Below are positions 1 through 11,213 of a stretch of DNA of 64,000 nucleotides, piece by piece. The first letter of the stretch is position 1; each line of letters starts with the position of its first letter. Source of the stretch: Adiantum capillus-veneris (lineage: Eukaryota; Streptophyta; Polypodiopsida; Polypodiales; Pteridaceae); contig CM043957.1 in NCBI GenBank assembly GCA_014529385.2, positions 65,235,003 through 65,299,002 of the forward strand. Direction: 5' to 3'. The position numbers were made by a program, and so were the translations under genes. Below the pieces are notes generated by a model that was not told the DNA's origin, ran no database searches, and was given only the letters and a program-made list of their open reading frames with translations.

Positions 1-1957
1 CAATAAAGCTGTGTTTTTCAATGGATTTTCTTAATTATTGGATTTTTACTTTGCTTTTTTAGTGCATTTTGTTATTTTCTTTGATTTTTTAATAAACAAA
101 TAAAAAATTAATAATAAATAGCAAAGGGGCTCAGATGGAAAAACTGAAGACATGGTGGTGATCAAGACAAGGCGAACAAGCACAAAAAATTTCAATCAAA
201 TCGGCAGATGGAAGTGGGAAGCATAAATTGGGCGGCTGGACCTACTTTTACAGAATTCTTGTAGAATGAGCTACAGGAATCCGATTGGGAATTTTTTTGA
301 GTCTAACGTAGGTTTCACGGCCTAATAGGACTAACATGGGAATTTGGGGAAAAATGGTTCGGAAAGTCCGATTATAGATACCCAAGGTAGGCTAAAATCA
401 CCTCATTTCCACTTGTTTCCTTTGGAGAGAGAGCTTTTCAACCCTCTTCGCGCGTATTTTTCGGAGTCCACAGTCACCTGTTTTTAGTGCCGTCTCACAC
501 GAGACATGAGGGGTAAGTTTTATACTTATCGATGATCCATTTTGTACGGCCGGTAGCTAGTCTAAACCCTTGAAAAAACCCCCAGAATCCGAGCAGTGCA
601 CGAAGACCTGCGACCAAAAATCGACCATAGAGGCTTGTCAGCTCAACCAAATTGGATGAGATTTGAACTGTAGCATGCCCAAATATAATAGAACACTTCT
701 ATATCAATAGTTGATCATTCGGCAAGGGTCGAGGCGGTCCCAAGTAGAAAAGCTAGGTTTTTGGCAGATGCCAGAACTGGATTCTAACTCCACAGAATTC
801 TTACATACGAGGCCTATATACAATGTATATGATTGGTTTCGTAAAATCAATTAAGCCAAGCCCTTGGAAACCAAAAACGGCTTGAAGGCTACAAAGCGTC
901 AAATTCGACATACGAGTTCAAATTGACTCCAAACGGGCCAAAATTGGATGAGTTGCTTCACAACTATGTTGCGGACGAGTCCATAGCCTCAAAAGCGACT
1001 AACTAACTCTACAGGCTATGTAGTCACAAAAATCAGAGATTTCAGAGTCGACAAAGCATGAAGTAATGCCGGCAAAACCAAATTTTATCAAATTCAATTT
1101 AGGACTTGTTTTAGATGTTAGAATGTGTTTAGGTCAAAATTTTTAGTTTTGCAAGAAAAAGTTGACTAGTGTAAATAATCGTGATTGTTTACTTTTGCAA
1201 TATTTTGGCTTGAAAATTGTATCATCACCTCACCTATCACTTGTACACACCTATTACATGACAAATTTCAAGTATGAGCCAAAATGATCAAATATAACTT
1301 GGAAAATTGCTAAAAAACGCAAAGAAGTCCTTGCAAGCCAAATTTTGAGTTAGGAGCCACATTTTTTAATCCAAATTACCTCATATCACATACACAAGGT
1401 CTATACCATGCCTAGAACCAAGTTGTACCAAAAAATGTTCATTTTGATGAAAAAGTTAATAATCGCGATTATTTACTTTTTGGCCAAGATGGGGAAAATT
1501 TACAACTTTGTCGTCATGGAACCAAATTACATGATGTCCTAAACCCATTAGCCAAGTTTGAACAAATTTGGAGCTCAAAATCTCAAAATTTCTTTACATC
1601 TACTGTTTCAGAGACCTAAAGCCTAAATTTGATGTCATTTTCACCATGTACATCCAAACGAGCCCATATTTCACTCAGAGTATGTATTTAGTATATACTT
1701 CAAGCCTATAATGTCAAGTTTGCAAAAAGTTGAAAAAATTACTCAGCTGTAAATAATCGCGATTGTTTACTTTTGTTGCAATTTTTTGTTTGGACTTCAT
1801 AATTCTGATCTTTACATGTTTTTATGCATCTATGCATGTTCAAAATTGATTTGAAGCAAATTGGACCCAATTTATCATCATTTCAGATTGAAGGACATTT
1901 CAGAGAAAGATCTGCCAAATTTGCTAACTTTGATACTCTATTCACTCAACAGGAGCC
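1..1957. other. Gene-free left edge, AT-rich
   Basis: I find no convincing coding region here. The stretch is AT-rich, full of stops, and carries three copies of a short palindromic motif (listed separately). It lies upstream of a decayed + strand open frame and may be the 5' untranslated part of that old element, whose left LTR would then lie outside the window. This is inference from position only. Confidence 0.4.
1172..1770. repeat. Three spaced copies of a CGCGATT-centred motif
   Basis: A motif close to TAATAATCGCGATTGTTTAC occurs at about 1172, 1457 and 1750, spaced 285 and 293 bases apart. Its core is palindromic (TAATCGCGATTA in the second copy). A weaker copy sits at about 14764, beyond the right end of the old element. 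The spacing suggests a badly decayed tandem repeat of about 290 bases, but the sequence between the motifs is only weakly alike. Confidence 0.45.
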
Positions 1958-2431
1958 ATGCAAGCTGCAGAGAAGGCTAAGAAGAAGCTCTCGCAAAAGG
2001 AGAAGCTGCAAGAGCTACCACCATACCAACTGGATCCCAGTTCAGTCAAGGCTGCCAAAGCGACCTACTTGTCAAAAGAATAGCTTGAAGAGCATAACAC
2101 CACAGTGTTCACAGGTAGATTCAAGAGCGAAGACGGACATCAGGTAGAACTGCAACTTCTACCAAAAGAAGTTTATGATGTCACCGCAAAGCCCGAGACA
2201 AAAGAAGCCAATAGAAGGCCTAGGCTCAGAGAGTTTTATGAACAAGAGCCATGTGGAGTGGATTTCCAAAAAGCTTCTGAGCTCTTGTCCACAATCAAAG
2301 ACGATGAACTGCCCAAATCTTTGACCAGTAAGGGAATAAAGTCGAAGTGGCGATTACAAAAGAAATAGTGTCAGAAGCTCTCAAATTGCCAACAGAGGGA
2401 ATGACCATGAGAGAAAGAGATAGAAAGACGG
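1958..2431 (+). pseudogene. Old element protein, N-terminal part (broken)
   Basis: An ATG at 1958 opens a lysine-rich frame (MQAAEKAKKKLSQKEK) that meets a TAG at 2081 and continues in the same frame to 2368. After a frame change it reads VAITKEIVSEALKLPTEG and is then cut by the Tat element at 2431. The coding sequence resumes beyond 11213. I do not recognise the family. The last motif loosely recalls the accessory or gag-like proteins of some large plant LTR elements (weak, from memory). One in-frame stop and at least one frameshift show that it is dead. Confidence 0.45.
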
Positions 2432-3588
2432 TGTGAGCGGGATGAAAACACACACAGCGCCTCTATAACGACCCGACACACACTCTTGGGAAGATACACA
2501 CACACACTATGGGGCACCACTCGGCTTACACAACACACCTGGCCGAGACAGGGAACACACCTCTGGAGTGAGAGGAGAGAGACTATCCACTTGCCCACTC
2601 CACACAGACACACACACACACACATACACACACACACACACACCCAAAAAACTCAGCTCAAAAGAGGAGAATTTCTGATGTTTAGATACAAATGAGCTTG
2701 GGCCAACACCAATGGGGCAAACAGCTCACACAATATGGGTAAAAGATACCAGATACAATCACAAGCTAGAGCAGAAACTTCGCTCATAGGAGAAACTTAC
2801 ACAGAAAAACAGCAGGAAAAGAGTGAGGAATTTGGAAAAATGGACAGCGCCATCGCGTCCGGAACGGCCCAAAACCCCAGTCTACAATGTCAAAGTGCTC
2901 AAATCCGACCTCGGATGAGCAGTTTACGGCCAAAATAGGCTCCAAAATGAGCAAAAACACACCTGCGGCTGTTCCTCCTCTCTTCTCCACGTTTTTTCTG
3001 GTCTTCTCTCTGTTTTTTCAGTTCCCACACTTAGCTTTATTAGTTGGGCACCCTTGGCCTTTTAGATGACCTCAAACGGACCCCGAACAGGCCAAAAACT
3101 GACCTCGCAGTGCATAGTTGTCACCTTTTTGCATCATTCGCACACCTGGCACTCAGCTTTTTTCCAATAATGCATCTCGCCACCACGTGAAGTGGCCCCA
3201 AAAAGTGGTCCTAATGATGACCTTTCTGCATAACTCTCACCAGAAAACACCCACGTTGTGTCCGTCCTCATCCGCGTGCAAATATTGACCTCGTTCGCCC
3301 TCCTGACGCCACTAGATGCCATCTGACGCACCTGCTGACCTCACGTCGTCGGCCTACGGATAGCTTCCTCGAGAAGTTTTACGCGCTACCAACTCCTCCT
3401 TATTGTAGAAAAAACACAGTGGTACTGGTAATAGTGAAAATCGATGCACTATGTACACCCTGTCCTACCTGTACACATGTGGGCCCCACATAACCACCTG
3501 GCTAAGGAAAATGGGCAATCCTTTATTTGATGCACCATGCATGTATATGTACATATGCGCAATCCCTTGCTCCAAAAAACTCCTGACA
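2432..3588 (-). repeat. 3' LTR of the Tat-like element
   Basis: Direct copy of 10043-11213. It contains a CA microsatellite near 2605-2642 that is shorter than in the partner LTR. Other differences seen by eye are isolated substitutions, for example CGACCCG versus CAACCCG near the left end. Open frames inside it on both strands are identical in the two LTRs and are not genes. Confidence 0.93.
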
Positions 3589-3612
3589 TAATTTGCCCAT
3601 CCCCTAGCCTGC
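3589..3612 (-). other. Polypurine tract region of the Tat-like element
   Basis: On the minus strand, just upstream of the 3' LTR, the sequence reads AGGGGATGGGCAAATTA, a short purine-rich run in the expected place for priming plus-strand DNA synthesis. It is not a perfect purine run. Confidence 0.55.
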
Positions 3613-3616
3613 TAGA

Positions 3617-6199
3617 TCATTCATGATCAGCAGCAGCAAAGAGAGATATGAGACTCGCCGCATCACAGGTCTCCTCATCCCTCACCAACACTGCTTGATC
3701 CACAGACAGCTCATCTTGCTCCACCATCATCAATCTAGCATGATACAATTTAAGACGCAACCCATTTACCCTTGACTTATGTAGAACACCATCCAGGTTA
3801 GCCAGCTGATATGTGCCATTTGGAAAACACTCCACTACCTTGAAAGGGCCTTCCCACTTAATTTGAAACTTCTTTTGGAAGGTGTTGTCCAGCTTACTAT
3901 TGTAGCGCAAAACCAAGTCATGTTTCTTGATACCCTTACTTTTAACCTTTTCATTTATCTTTGCCAAAGCCTTATCCTGCATCTGCCCATAATGCTCCAA
4001 TGCGCTCATCCTATCCAACTGGACCTCTTGTAACTGCAAGAGCCTCTCTTTGAATGCATCACTAGGCGACCCAAGCAACTTCTCTAACATCTTGACCGCA
4101 GGCAACTCTACCTCCACAGGCAATAGTGCTTCCTTTCCATACACCAAATGAAATGGAGTAAACCCTGTACCTGTCTTCACCGAAGTACGGTAAGCCCATA
4201 ATGCACTAAGCAATTCCAAATCCCAATTCTTTCCTTGGTGCTCTGTCACTTTAGAAAGAATTTGTACCAACTCACCATTGAATCTTTCATTTAAGCCATT
4301 ACACTGCGGGTAATAAGGAGTGGTATGCTGGTGCTTAATCTTCATCTTTGTGCATAAGAAGTCTAGGAGTTTAGCTCTAAATCCTGGCCCCTTATCTGAA
4401 AGTAGCTCTAATGGAACCCCAAACTTGCAACATATTTCATCATACACAAATTTTGCCACATCCTTTGCAGTGATCTGTTTTACTGCTATAGCCTCTGACC
4501 ATCTAGAAAGATAGTCCACTGCCGTCAAGATATAGCTTTTGCCCCTGCTTGTGATAGGTAACGGGCCTATTGCATCAATCCCCCACTTTTCAAACACATC
4601 AAACGCCATAATGGTTTTTCGTAGCTCTGGCTCCAACACTCTCTTCCCAAATGCTTGACATCTATTGCAAGACCTACACCAATGGTGAACATCCTTGTGC
4701 AAACTAGGCCATACATACCCCTCTTGCAAAATCTTATGCAAGGTGATCTTTAGAGCAAAATGGCCACCACATGCGCCTTCATGATTCTCTTCCAACACTC
4801 TGTAAAGCTCCTCCCGCCAAGGTACACGTCTCAACACGAGATCAGCCCCTTTCATGTATAAGACATCACCAATCAATTTGTACCTGTATGCTCTACGCAC
4901 AAAGCCATACTTCTTAGACTTCTGAATCTCCTTTGGAATGATTCCTGTTAGCAAAAACTCCTCTTCTTGAGCCAAACTTTCCCGGCCATGATAAAGAGGT
5001 AAATTGGTCCTCAACACGAATAGCTCTCCAATCATGCCTTGAGCTGCTTCATGTGCCTCTCCATTTAGAGCACGTTCAATGTGTCTGATGCTCCATGCTT
5101 CAAACTTTTTTAACAGGCCTTTAATTCTAAAGCACATTTCCTTCAATGAGGTGTTCTTGCTCTTCCACACACCCAGCACTTGCTTCACCACTAACAAGGC
5201 ATCACCTTTTATGCTCAACCTTCGAATCCCATGCTTCAAACAAATGTGTAATCCAGCTTCCAAAGTAGCATATTCAGCCTCATTGTTGCTATGAGCATCC
5301 AATTTGAACCCTCTCTTGCATACTAGCTTCCCCTCTGGATCATAAAGTGCTATACCCCCTGAAGTTGCATCATGGCTCTTTTTGTATGAACCATCAAAGA
5401 ACAACACATGTGCATTGCTGATCTGTGGCACTTCTTCAACTACCTTTCTCACCACCTCTTCCTTAACAATAAGGGGATTCTCCTTGTAGGTCAACAAATC
5501 AGCTAGGGTAGCCCTTGTACTATCTTCCACTAGAAAAGAGAACTCAAACTCTTGCAGCTCAATTACCCATTTCTTCACCACATTTGACATGTTAGTACCA
5601 TTAATTAACTGTGGCAAAAAGGCATAACTCGTCAAGAAAACAAAAGGCCGTGGTAGCAAGTAATGACGAAATCGTTGACAAGCAAATATTACACTGGCCA
5701 TCACTAGCTCTACTTCCAATAACTTTCTCTCCGCTACCAACTTCACTCGGCTTGCACAATACACTGGCCTCATATAATGGCTGCCCTTCCCCTTTTGCAA
5801 TAGCATGGCTCCAATGGCATCATCCCCTACTGATGGATTTACATAAAAAACTTTCTCCCAATCAGGAGCCTGCATGGCTGACAACCCCCCTAACACCTCT
5901 TTCACCTCTTGAAACACTTCTTCACACTTGTCATCCCATTGCAATGGATCATGCTTTGCCACTTGCTGTAATGGATAAAGAAGCTGCGAAGACAATGGAA
6001 TAAACCGTGCCATGTACTTCACTTTGTGTATAAAGGTTGCCAATTGCTTCGTACTCATAGGTGATGGAAGAAGAATAATAGACTTAACCTTGTCTGGATC
6101 AGCCTCAATGCCATTTTCTGACACCATGTGGCCCAATAACTTCACCCTTGGCTGTGCTAGATGACATTCCTTTGGATTTAGTTGTCCTCCACATTCATC
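3617..6199 (-). CDS. Tat-like pol, downstream part: RT end, RNase H, second RNase H, integrase
   Basis: This reading is in the same frame as the upstream gag-protease-RT frame and is separated from it only by a TAG at 6200-6202. It begins with the RT tail (PRVKLLGHMVSENGIEADPDK-like). A degenerate RNase H follows near 5560-5900, then a second RNase H near 5050-5430 (FFDGSYKKSHDATSGGIA, later NNEAEYATLEAGL). Integrase comes next: an HHCC zinc domain near 4640-4760 (CRSCNRC), then a core with the D, D and E residues visible in GIDAIGPL, SDKGPGF and NGLNERFNGEL. A C-terminal GPF-type segment (KWEGPFKVVECFPNGTYQL) follows. These are the pieces needed for reverse transcription and integration. An ATG at 6145 exists, but translation most likely depended on the upstream frame. 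Confidence 0.88.
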   Translation of the reverse strand, partial: DECGGQLNPKECHLAQPRVKLLGHMVSENGIEADPDKVKSIILLPSPMSTKQLATFIHKVKYMARFIPLSSQLLYPLQQVAKHDPLQWDDKCEEVFQEVKEVLGGLSAMQAPDWEKVFYVNPSVGDDAIGAMLLQKGKGSHYMRPVYCASRVKLVAERKLLEVELVMASVIFACQRFRHYLLPRPFVFLTSYAFLPQLINGTNMSNVVKKWVIELQEFEFSFLVEDSTRATLADLLTYKENPLIVKEEVVRKVVEEVPQISNAHVLFFDGSYKKSHDATSGGIALYDPEGKLVCKRGFKLDAHSNNEAEYATLEAGLHICLKHGIRRLSIKGDALLVVKQVLGVWKSKNTSLKEMCFRIKGLLKKFEAWSIRHIERALNGEAHEAAQGMIGELFVLRTNLPLYHGRESLAQEEEFLLTGIIPKEIQKSKKYGFVRRAYRYKLIGDVLYMKGADLVLRRVPWREELYRVLEENHEGACGGHFALKITLHKILQEGYVWPSLHKDVHHWCRSCNRCQAFGKRVLEPELRKTIMAFDVFEKWGIDAIGPLPITSRGKSYILTAVDYLSRWSEAIAVKQITAKDVAKFVYDEICCKFGVPLELLSDKGPGFRAKLLDFLCTKMKIKHQHTTPYYPQCNGLNERFNGELVQILSKVTEHQGKNWDLELLSALWAYRTSVKTGTGFTPFHLVYGKEALLPVEVELPAVKMLEKLLGSPSDAFKERLLQLQEVQLDRMSALEHYGQMQDKALAKINEKVKSKGIKKHDLVLRYNSKLDNTFQKKFQIKWEGPFKVVECFPNGTYQLANLDGVLHKSRVNGLRLKLYHARLMMVEQDELSVDQAVLVRDEETCDAASLISLFAAADHE

Positions 6200-8968
6200 C
6201 TATCGAGCCAATACCATCTGCAGCTTCTCATGGTGATCAACCCTACTGCTATAGACACAGAAGTCATCCATAAAAGCTTTAACACAACTACCAATGAATG
6301 GTTCCAACACCCAATTTGCTCTCTCTTGATAGAAGGAAGGTCCATTTGACAACCCAAATGGCAATACTGTGTAGCAATAGCAGCCCCATGGCGTAATGAA
6401 AGTTGTCTTTGTGCAGTCTTTAAGAGCAATCTTCCATTGAAAATAGCCTGAAAAACCATCACACACACTGTACCTCTCATAACCTGCCATTGAATCCAAG
6501 ATCTGATCGATGAATGGAAGAGGATATGGGTTCTTCTTAGTGCCTGCGTTTAAGGGCTTAAAATCTACACAAATCCTCCACTTCCCATCCTTCTTTGGAC
6601 TGACTACTACTGGACTCACCCATTCTGTGGTCTCCACAGGGACTATGAACCCTGCCTTCAACAACTTGTCCACCTCTACCCGCAAGGCTTCCATTTTCTC
6701 TTGACCCATCCTTCTTAGCCTTTGCCGCACTGGCTTAGCACCTTCTTTCATCTCTATATGCATCTCTTCACCCTTGAACCCTCTGATCTCTTCATATGAA
6801 GTAATGAACAAATCAGGAAAACTAGCCAGCATATGCAAATATATATCCTTCTCCATAGCTGAGAGGTCTCCACTAATCATTTGCGTCATTAATTCCTGCT
6901 TCTTTGACAACTCAACCTTGGTTTGCATCAGCCCTTCAATCACTTCATAAGGCCCTTCACTTTCATCTTCAACCTCATTCGCAAATGCAACTAACCCAAT
7001 CTCCTGGATTTCTTTGTCCATCAAAAGAAATGCAACATCAGCATCCTCATCACTGCTGGTAGTGCTATCACTGTCCTCATCTGTCACCGTGGAAGAGTCT
7101 TCATCACTAGACTCATTCTCATCTTCATAAAGCTCCTCTAATCGTTTCCTTGTGTCCATATTATAAAGCTTCTTGGTACCTGTCTTTCCATAGAGGCTAA
7201 TCGTACCATGTCGCCAATCTTGAACAGCTCCCACTGCACGTAACCATGGCCTGCCCAGTATAATAGGATATGCTCCCAACCCTGCTGGCATCACATGAAA
7301 ATCAACCACTGCCTTTGCATCATATGCCTCCACTTCTAAGCTCTTTACAACACCCAAGCATTTTACTTTTTGATGGTTTGCCAATATGATCCGAAAACCT
7401 GACACCCCAGCCATTGTGAGACCCATCTTCTCAGCGCATGAGTGTGCTATGACACATATTTGGGCTCCGCCATCCACATAACCTTGTCCCAAATTTCTCC
7501 TTTTATGCCACACATCTACTATTGGACAAATGTCTGGTAGCTCGTCCATTGCCAACACCTTCACTGAACCTCTCTCTGGCTCTTTCTCCATTGGGTTAAC
7601 CATCCTCTTCCACTGTCGCTTTAGCTTAGGCACCATCTCTATAAGCTGCCCAAAAGTAACATCTGCCTTCCTGCTCGTCAGATCCTCCTTCAAGTCATAG
7701 CTTAATTGCCCATCCCCTAGTGGAAAATCTGAAACATGAAACTTTCGACGAGCTCTCCTTTTCCTCTTGGCCTTGACATCCTCGCCTTCATGGCTCTTTC
7801 CTTTCTTCTTACTAGGACCTGGGGCACTTCTTCCTTCCTTTTCCTCTGTGGTCCTCTTCCCAATAGGCATCACTAATGTATCCTCTAGCTTCGATTCCTT
7901 CTCCAAGGTGACTACACTTAGCACTTTTGTCTTTCCCTTTTCCTCCTGGGTCAGTCCACTGGTTCCTTCGTCTCCCTTAATTTCGATGCCATAATCATTT
8001 GACCTAGTTAGCACCTGTCTTGGCAATGGATACATGTCTCCCCCCATCCTTGGTGGCTTATCACATTGCGGGCTGATGTGACCCAACTCTCCACAATTAT
8101 AACATGTGGGCGTCTGCCTCCAAAACCTACCATTGCTTTGTCCAACACCATTCCTAGGCCTTTCTTCACCTCCTGGCTGATTTGCAAACCTCCCTCGACC
8201 TCGATTATTTCCCACTTGACCTAGCATGTTTAGGCTGAGATTCTTCATCAAATCTACCATTTGCCTCATGTCTTGCCTTAGCCCATCATCTTGCATTGCT
8301 GTAGTGACCACTGCTGGCATAATCTGAGTAGTAACAGGAACCACTGGATCATGATGAACCCCTGACATACGACCTTGTAAAGAGTCCATAGGCTGAAATT
8401 CAGACCTCATTGGCAAAGACTCCACCCCTAACTGGCTCATTTTCCTCAACTTCCACTCTTTCTTCCTTGCTACCTCTAGTGCATCTTCATATGTCCTAGG
8501 CTTCTTTAGCTCCACTCTCCAACGTATATTCTCCCAAAGACCAGCTAAGAACCTGTCCTTCTTCATCATGTCAGGCGGGGGTACCTGTGGTGCTAAAGCC
8601 TTGCACATTCGCTCCCATGCCAATGAAAACTTACGTATGTACGCATCTACTGGCTCACCTTCTTTTTGCACCAAAGCCTGTACTTCTTGCCACACCTTGT
8701 CAGGATCTTCCATCTTCACAAACTCCACTTCCAACCCATGTCGTAGATTGTCCCAACTCAACCTTACAGGTGGATCAGCCACACGCAACTCCTCTTCAAA
8801 TGCTTTAGACCAAACTCGTGCATCACTCTTCAAACAAATTTGGAGAAGGCGTAACATTTGCGTAGGGTCATGAATCTGGTTGCTAATGCAGGCAACCTCC
8901 ATCTTTTCCAAAAATTCTTCCACATCTTCATCACTTCTTCCATGAAACTCGGGATAAGAGAAAGCCAT
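6200..8968 (-). CDS. Tat-like gag-protease-RT, N-terminal part of polyprotein
   Basis: I choose the ATG at 8968 (MAFSYPEFHG) rather than the upstream one at 9025, because the gag of the related element at 43.1 kb also starts just before this motif. A Retrotrans_gag-type domain comes first, then a CCHC knuckle (CYNCGELGHISPQC, near 8065-8106) that binds RNA, a basic stretch, and a pepsin-like protease with active-site DGGA near 7470. An acidic serine-rich linker near 7030-7130 is followed by RT, with catalytic FMDD near 6260-6275 (AFMDDFCVYS). The frame ends at a TAG (6200-6202) four codons after an ATG-initiated MVLAR, then reads on in frame as RT. A sense codon mutated to stop is more likely than programmed readthrough, but readthrough cannot be excluded. 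Confidence 0.9.
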   Translation of the reverse strand: MAFSYPEFHGRSDEDVEEFLEKMEVACISNQIHDPTQMLRLLQICLKSDARVWSKAFEEELRVADPPVRLSWDNLRHGLEVEFVKMEDPDKVWQEVQALVQKEGEPVDAYIRKFSLAWERMCKALAPQVPPPDMMKKDRFLAGLWENIRWRVELKKPRTYEDALEVARKKEWKLRKMSQLGVESLPMRSEFQPMDSLQGRMSGVHHDPVVPVTTQIMPAVVTTAMQDDGLRQDMRQMVDLMKNLSLNMLGQVGNNRGRGRFANQPGGEERPRNGVGQSNGRFWRQTPTCYNCGELGHISPQCDKPPRMGGDMYPLPRQVLTRSNDYGIEIKGDEGTSGLTQEEKGKTKVLSVVTLEKESKLEDTLVMPIGKRTTEEKEGRSAPGPSKKKGKSHEGEDVKAKRKRRARRKFHVSDFPLGDGQLSYDLKEDLTSRKADVTFGQLIEMVPKLKRQWKRMVNPMEKEPERGSVKVLAMDELPDICPIVDVWHKRRNLGQGYVDGGAQICVIAHSCAEKMGLTMAGVSGFRIILANHQKVKCLGVVKSLEVEAYDAKAVVDFHVMPAGLGAYPIILGRPWLRAVGAVQDWRHGTISLYGKTGTKKLYNMDTRKRLEELYEDENESSDEDSSTVTDEDSDSTTSSDEDADVAFLLMDKEIQEIGLVAFANEVEDESEGPYEVIEGLMQTKVELSKKQELMTQMISGDLSAMEKDIYLHMLASFPDLFITSYEEIRGFKGEEMHIEMKEGAKPVRQRLRRMGQEKMEALRVEVDKLLKAGFIVPVETTEWVSPVVVSPKKDGKWRICVDFKPLNAGTKKNPYPLPFIDQILDSMAGYERYSVCDGFSGYFQWKIALKDCTKTTFITPWGCYCYTVLPFGLSNGPSFYQERANWVLEPFIGSCVKAFMDDFCVYSSRVDHHEKLQMVLAR

Positions 8969-9884
8969 GGCTACCCAAATTATGATGCTTTGAGAACCCC
9001 TTCGAACACACGTGCAAGAACCCAAAACTTTTCACTACCCAATCCCCAGAAACTGCAATGGAGCTCAACTTTAGATAAGGACAAACACGTGCACATCAAA
9101 TGAGTTTTCATAGTTAATCATCGGAATGACAACAGGCAAAGGACATTCCAGGATCTCTCTCAATCTTCTTGGCCCAAACATAAAGACTATGCGCTGTTGG
9201 AAAAAGATCTTCCTGGACACATGAACATTAATCTGAATTCTTTGAGTTAAATGAAAAGGAGTGAACTGAGGACCATTTTGATCATCCATTAAAGCCAACC
9301 ATGAAGCTCCCAAGAAGGCACACCTGACTTAACCTCTGATTTTGCCAAAATTTCAGCAGCATAACAGCATAAATGGCTCAAAATACCAAAAAATCAGCCA
9401 TCATAACTTGGAAAAATTTTGGCAGAGTTTCCCCAGAAGTAGAGCAGTGTGAACCCAAAATATAGACTGTCTATGTATGCATAAACTGCCAACAATAGAA
9501 CCCGAGCATCAATTAGGACTCACTAGTACATAGCCTATGGCGAGGTCACAAAAAGGGTGCTCCAGCTACCTGTATCACCGAAAGGATCTCCACATTTGAG
9601 AATCCCCTAGCTCAATAAAAACCTCACGCTATCGACCCTCACACGAAGGCTAATGCAAATCGCATATAGTCAAGTCTCAGAAATGACTATCTTCCAGACC
9701 AAGTCTCAGAAATGGCTGGGACTGCCAAATACAACCAAATATGGCTCCACAAATGCGTACAATGGCACTTTCCACAAGTAACGTACAATCCAGCAGACAA
9801 TGCGCTCAAATAGGCGCCAAGTGATGCATACCCACAACAACTGCAAGTGACATCACTGCTAGTATATCACTGTACTCCAGCTAC

Positions 9885-10012
9885 CTGTACCTGTGTGAAT
9901 CACCTGTACCTGTACCTGTCCCTGTAACCTGTAACCTAGAACCTGTAATCTGCAACCTGCAACCTGTAATCCCGAAGCTCAAAGCTCGAAGCTCGAAGCT
10001 GAAGGTACTCGA
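9885..10012. repeat. Short tandem repeats in the Tat-like 5' leader
   Basis: Hexamer-like ACCTGT units (CCTGTACCTGTACCTGT and variants) run from about 9885 to 9970. They are followed by 9-base GAAGCTCAA/GAAGCTCGA units to about 10005. The array lies in the untranslated leader between gag and the primer site. I see no coding meaning. Confidence 0.7.
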
Positions 10013-10014
10013 AG

Positions 10015-10042
10015 AAGATCCTCCGTGGGGGCGCCAAAAGAA
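10015..10042 (-). other. Primer binding site of the Tat-like element
   Basis: Immediately inside the 5' LTR the minus strand reads TTCTTTTGGCGCCCCCACGG. TGGCGCC is the expected shape for a site complementary to a tRNA 3' end. The gag-only element at 43.03 kb has nearly the same block (TTTTGGTGCCCGCCACCGAG followed by GATCTTCTTC), which supports the assignment and links the two elements. I did not assign the tRNA species. Confidence 0.65.
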
Positions 10043-10219
10043 TGTGAGCGGGATGAAAACACACACAGCGCCTCTATAACAACCCGACACACACTCTTGG
10101 GAAGATACACACACACACACTATGGGGCACCACTCGGCTTACACAACACACCTGGCCGAGACAGGGAACACACCTCTGGAGTGAGAGGAGAGAGACTATC
10201 CACTTGCCCACTCCACACA

Positions 10220-10266
<47 letters not shown>

Positions 10267-11213
10267 ACCCAAAAAACTCAGCTCAAAAGAGGAGAATTTC
10301 TGATGTTTAGATACAAATGAGCTTGGGCCAACACCAATGGGGCAAACAGCTCACACAATATGGGTAAAAGATACCAGATACAATCACAAGCTAGAGCAGA
10401 AACTTCGCTCATAGGAGAAACTTACACAGAAAAACAGCAGGAAAAGAGTGAGGAATTTGGAAAAATGGACAGCGCCATCGCGTCCGGAACGGCCCAAAAC
10501 CCCAGTCTACAATGTCAAAGTGCTCAAATCCGACCTCGGATGAGCAGTTTACGGCCAAAATAGGCTCCAAAATGAGCAAAAACACACCTGCGGCTGTTCC
10601 TCCTCTCTTCTCCACGTTTTTTCTGGTCTTCTCTCTGTTTTTTCAGTTCCCACACTTAGCTTTATTAGTTGGGCACCCTTGGCCTTTTAGATGACCTCAA
10701 ACGGACCCCGAACAGGCCAAAAACTGACCTCGCAGTGCATAGTTGTCACCTTTTTGCATCATTCGCACACCTGGCACTCAACTTTTTTCCAATAATGCAT
10801 CTCGCCACCACGTGAAGTGGCCCCAAAAAGTGGTCCTAATGATGACCTTTCTGCATAACTCTCACCAGAAAACACCCACGTTGTGTCCGTCCTCATCCGC
10901 GTGCAAATATTGACCTCGTTCGCCCTCCTGACGCCACTAGATGCCATCTGACGCACCTGCTGACCTCACATCGTCGGCCCGCGGATAGCTTCCTTGAGAA
11001 GTTTTACGCGCTACCAACTCCTCCTTATTGTAGAAAAAACACAGTGATACTGGTAATAGTGAAAATCGATGCACTATGTACACCCTGTCCTACCTGTACA
11101 CATGTGGGCCCCACATAACCACCTGGCTAAGGAAAATGGGCAATCCTTTATTTGATGCACCATGCATGTATATGTACATATGCGCAATCCCTTGCTCCAA
11201 AAAACTCCTGACA
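10043..11213 (-). repeat. 5' LTR of the Tat-like element
   Basis: Direct repeat partner of 2432-3588, about 14 bases longer, mainly in the CA array near 10219-10264. It ends TCCTGACA, directly followed by the ACGG target duplication. Confidence 0.93.

Larger units (their letters stand above)
2432..11213 (-). mobile_element. Ty3/Gypsy LTR retrotransposon, Tat-like, nearly intact
   Basis: Full-length element on the minus strand. Its two direct LTRs begin TGTGAGCGGG and end CTCCTGACA on the + strand. A perfect 4-bp duplication ACGG flanks it (2428-2431 and 11214-11217). Internal order in the element's own sense is 5' LTR, primer site, gag, protease, RT, RNase H, a second RNase H, integrase, polypurine tract, 3' LTR. 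The second RNase H matches the arrangement known for Tat-lineage plant elements. By eye the LTRs differ by only about seven substitutions plus microsatellite length, which suggests a recent insertion. It sits inside an older coiled-coil-coding element. The only coding break I see is one in-frame TAG. Confidence 0.92.

Noticed and set aside
2784-3331. Pairs of open frames on both strands (also at 10409-10956)
   Set aside because: They lie inside the two Tat-like LTRs and are identical in both copies; no motif, so LTR sequence rather than genes.
5611-6003. Plus-strand 130-codon frame opposite the Tat-like pol
   Set aside because: Antisense shadow of the RT/RNase H coding region with no family motif.
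7767-7994. Plus-strand hydrophobic frame that looks like a membrane peptide
   Set aside because: Antisense of the lysine-rich linker in the Tat-like polyprotein; the hydrophobicity follows from complementing Lys/Glu codons.
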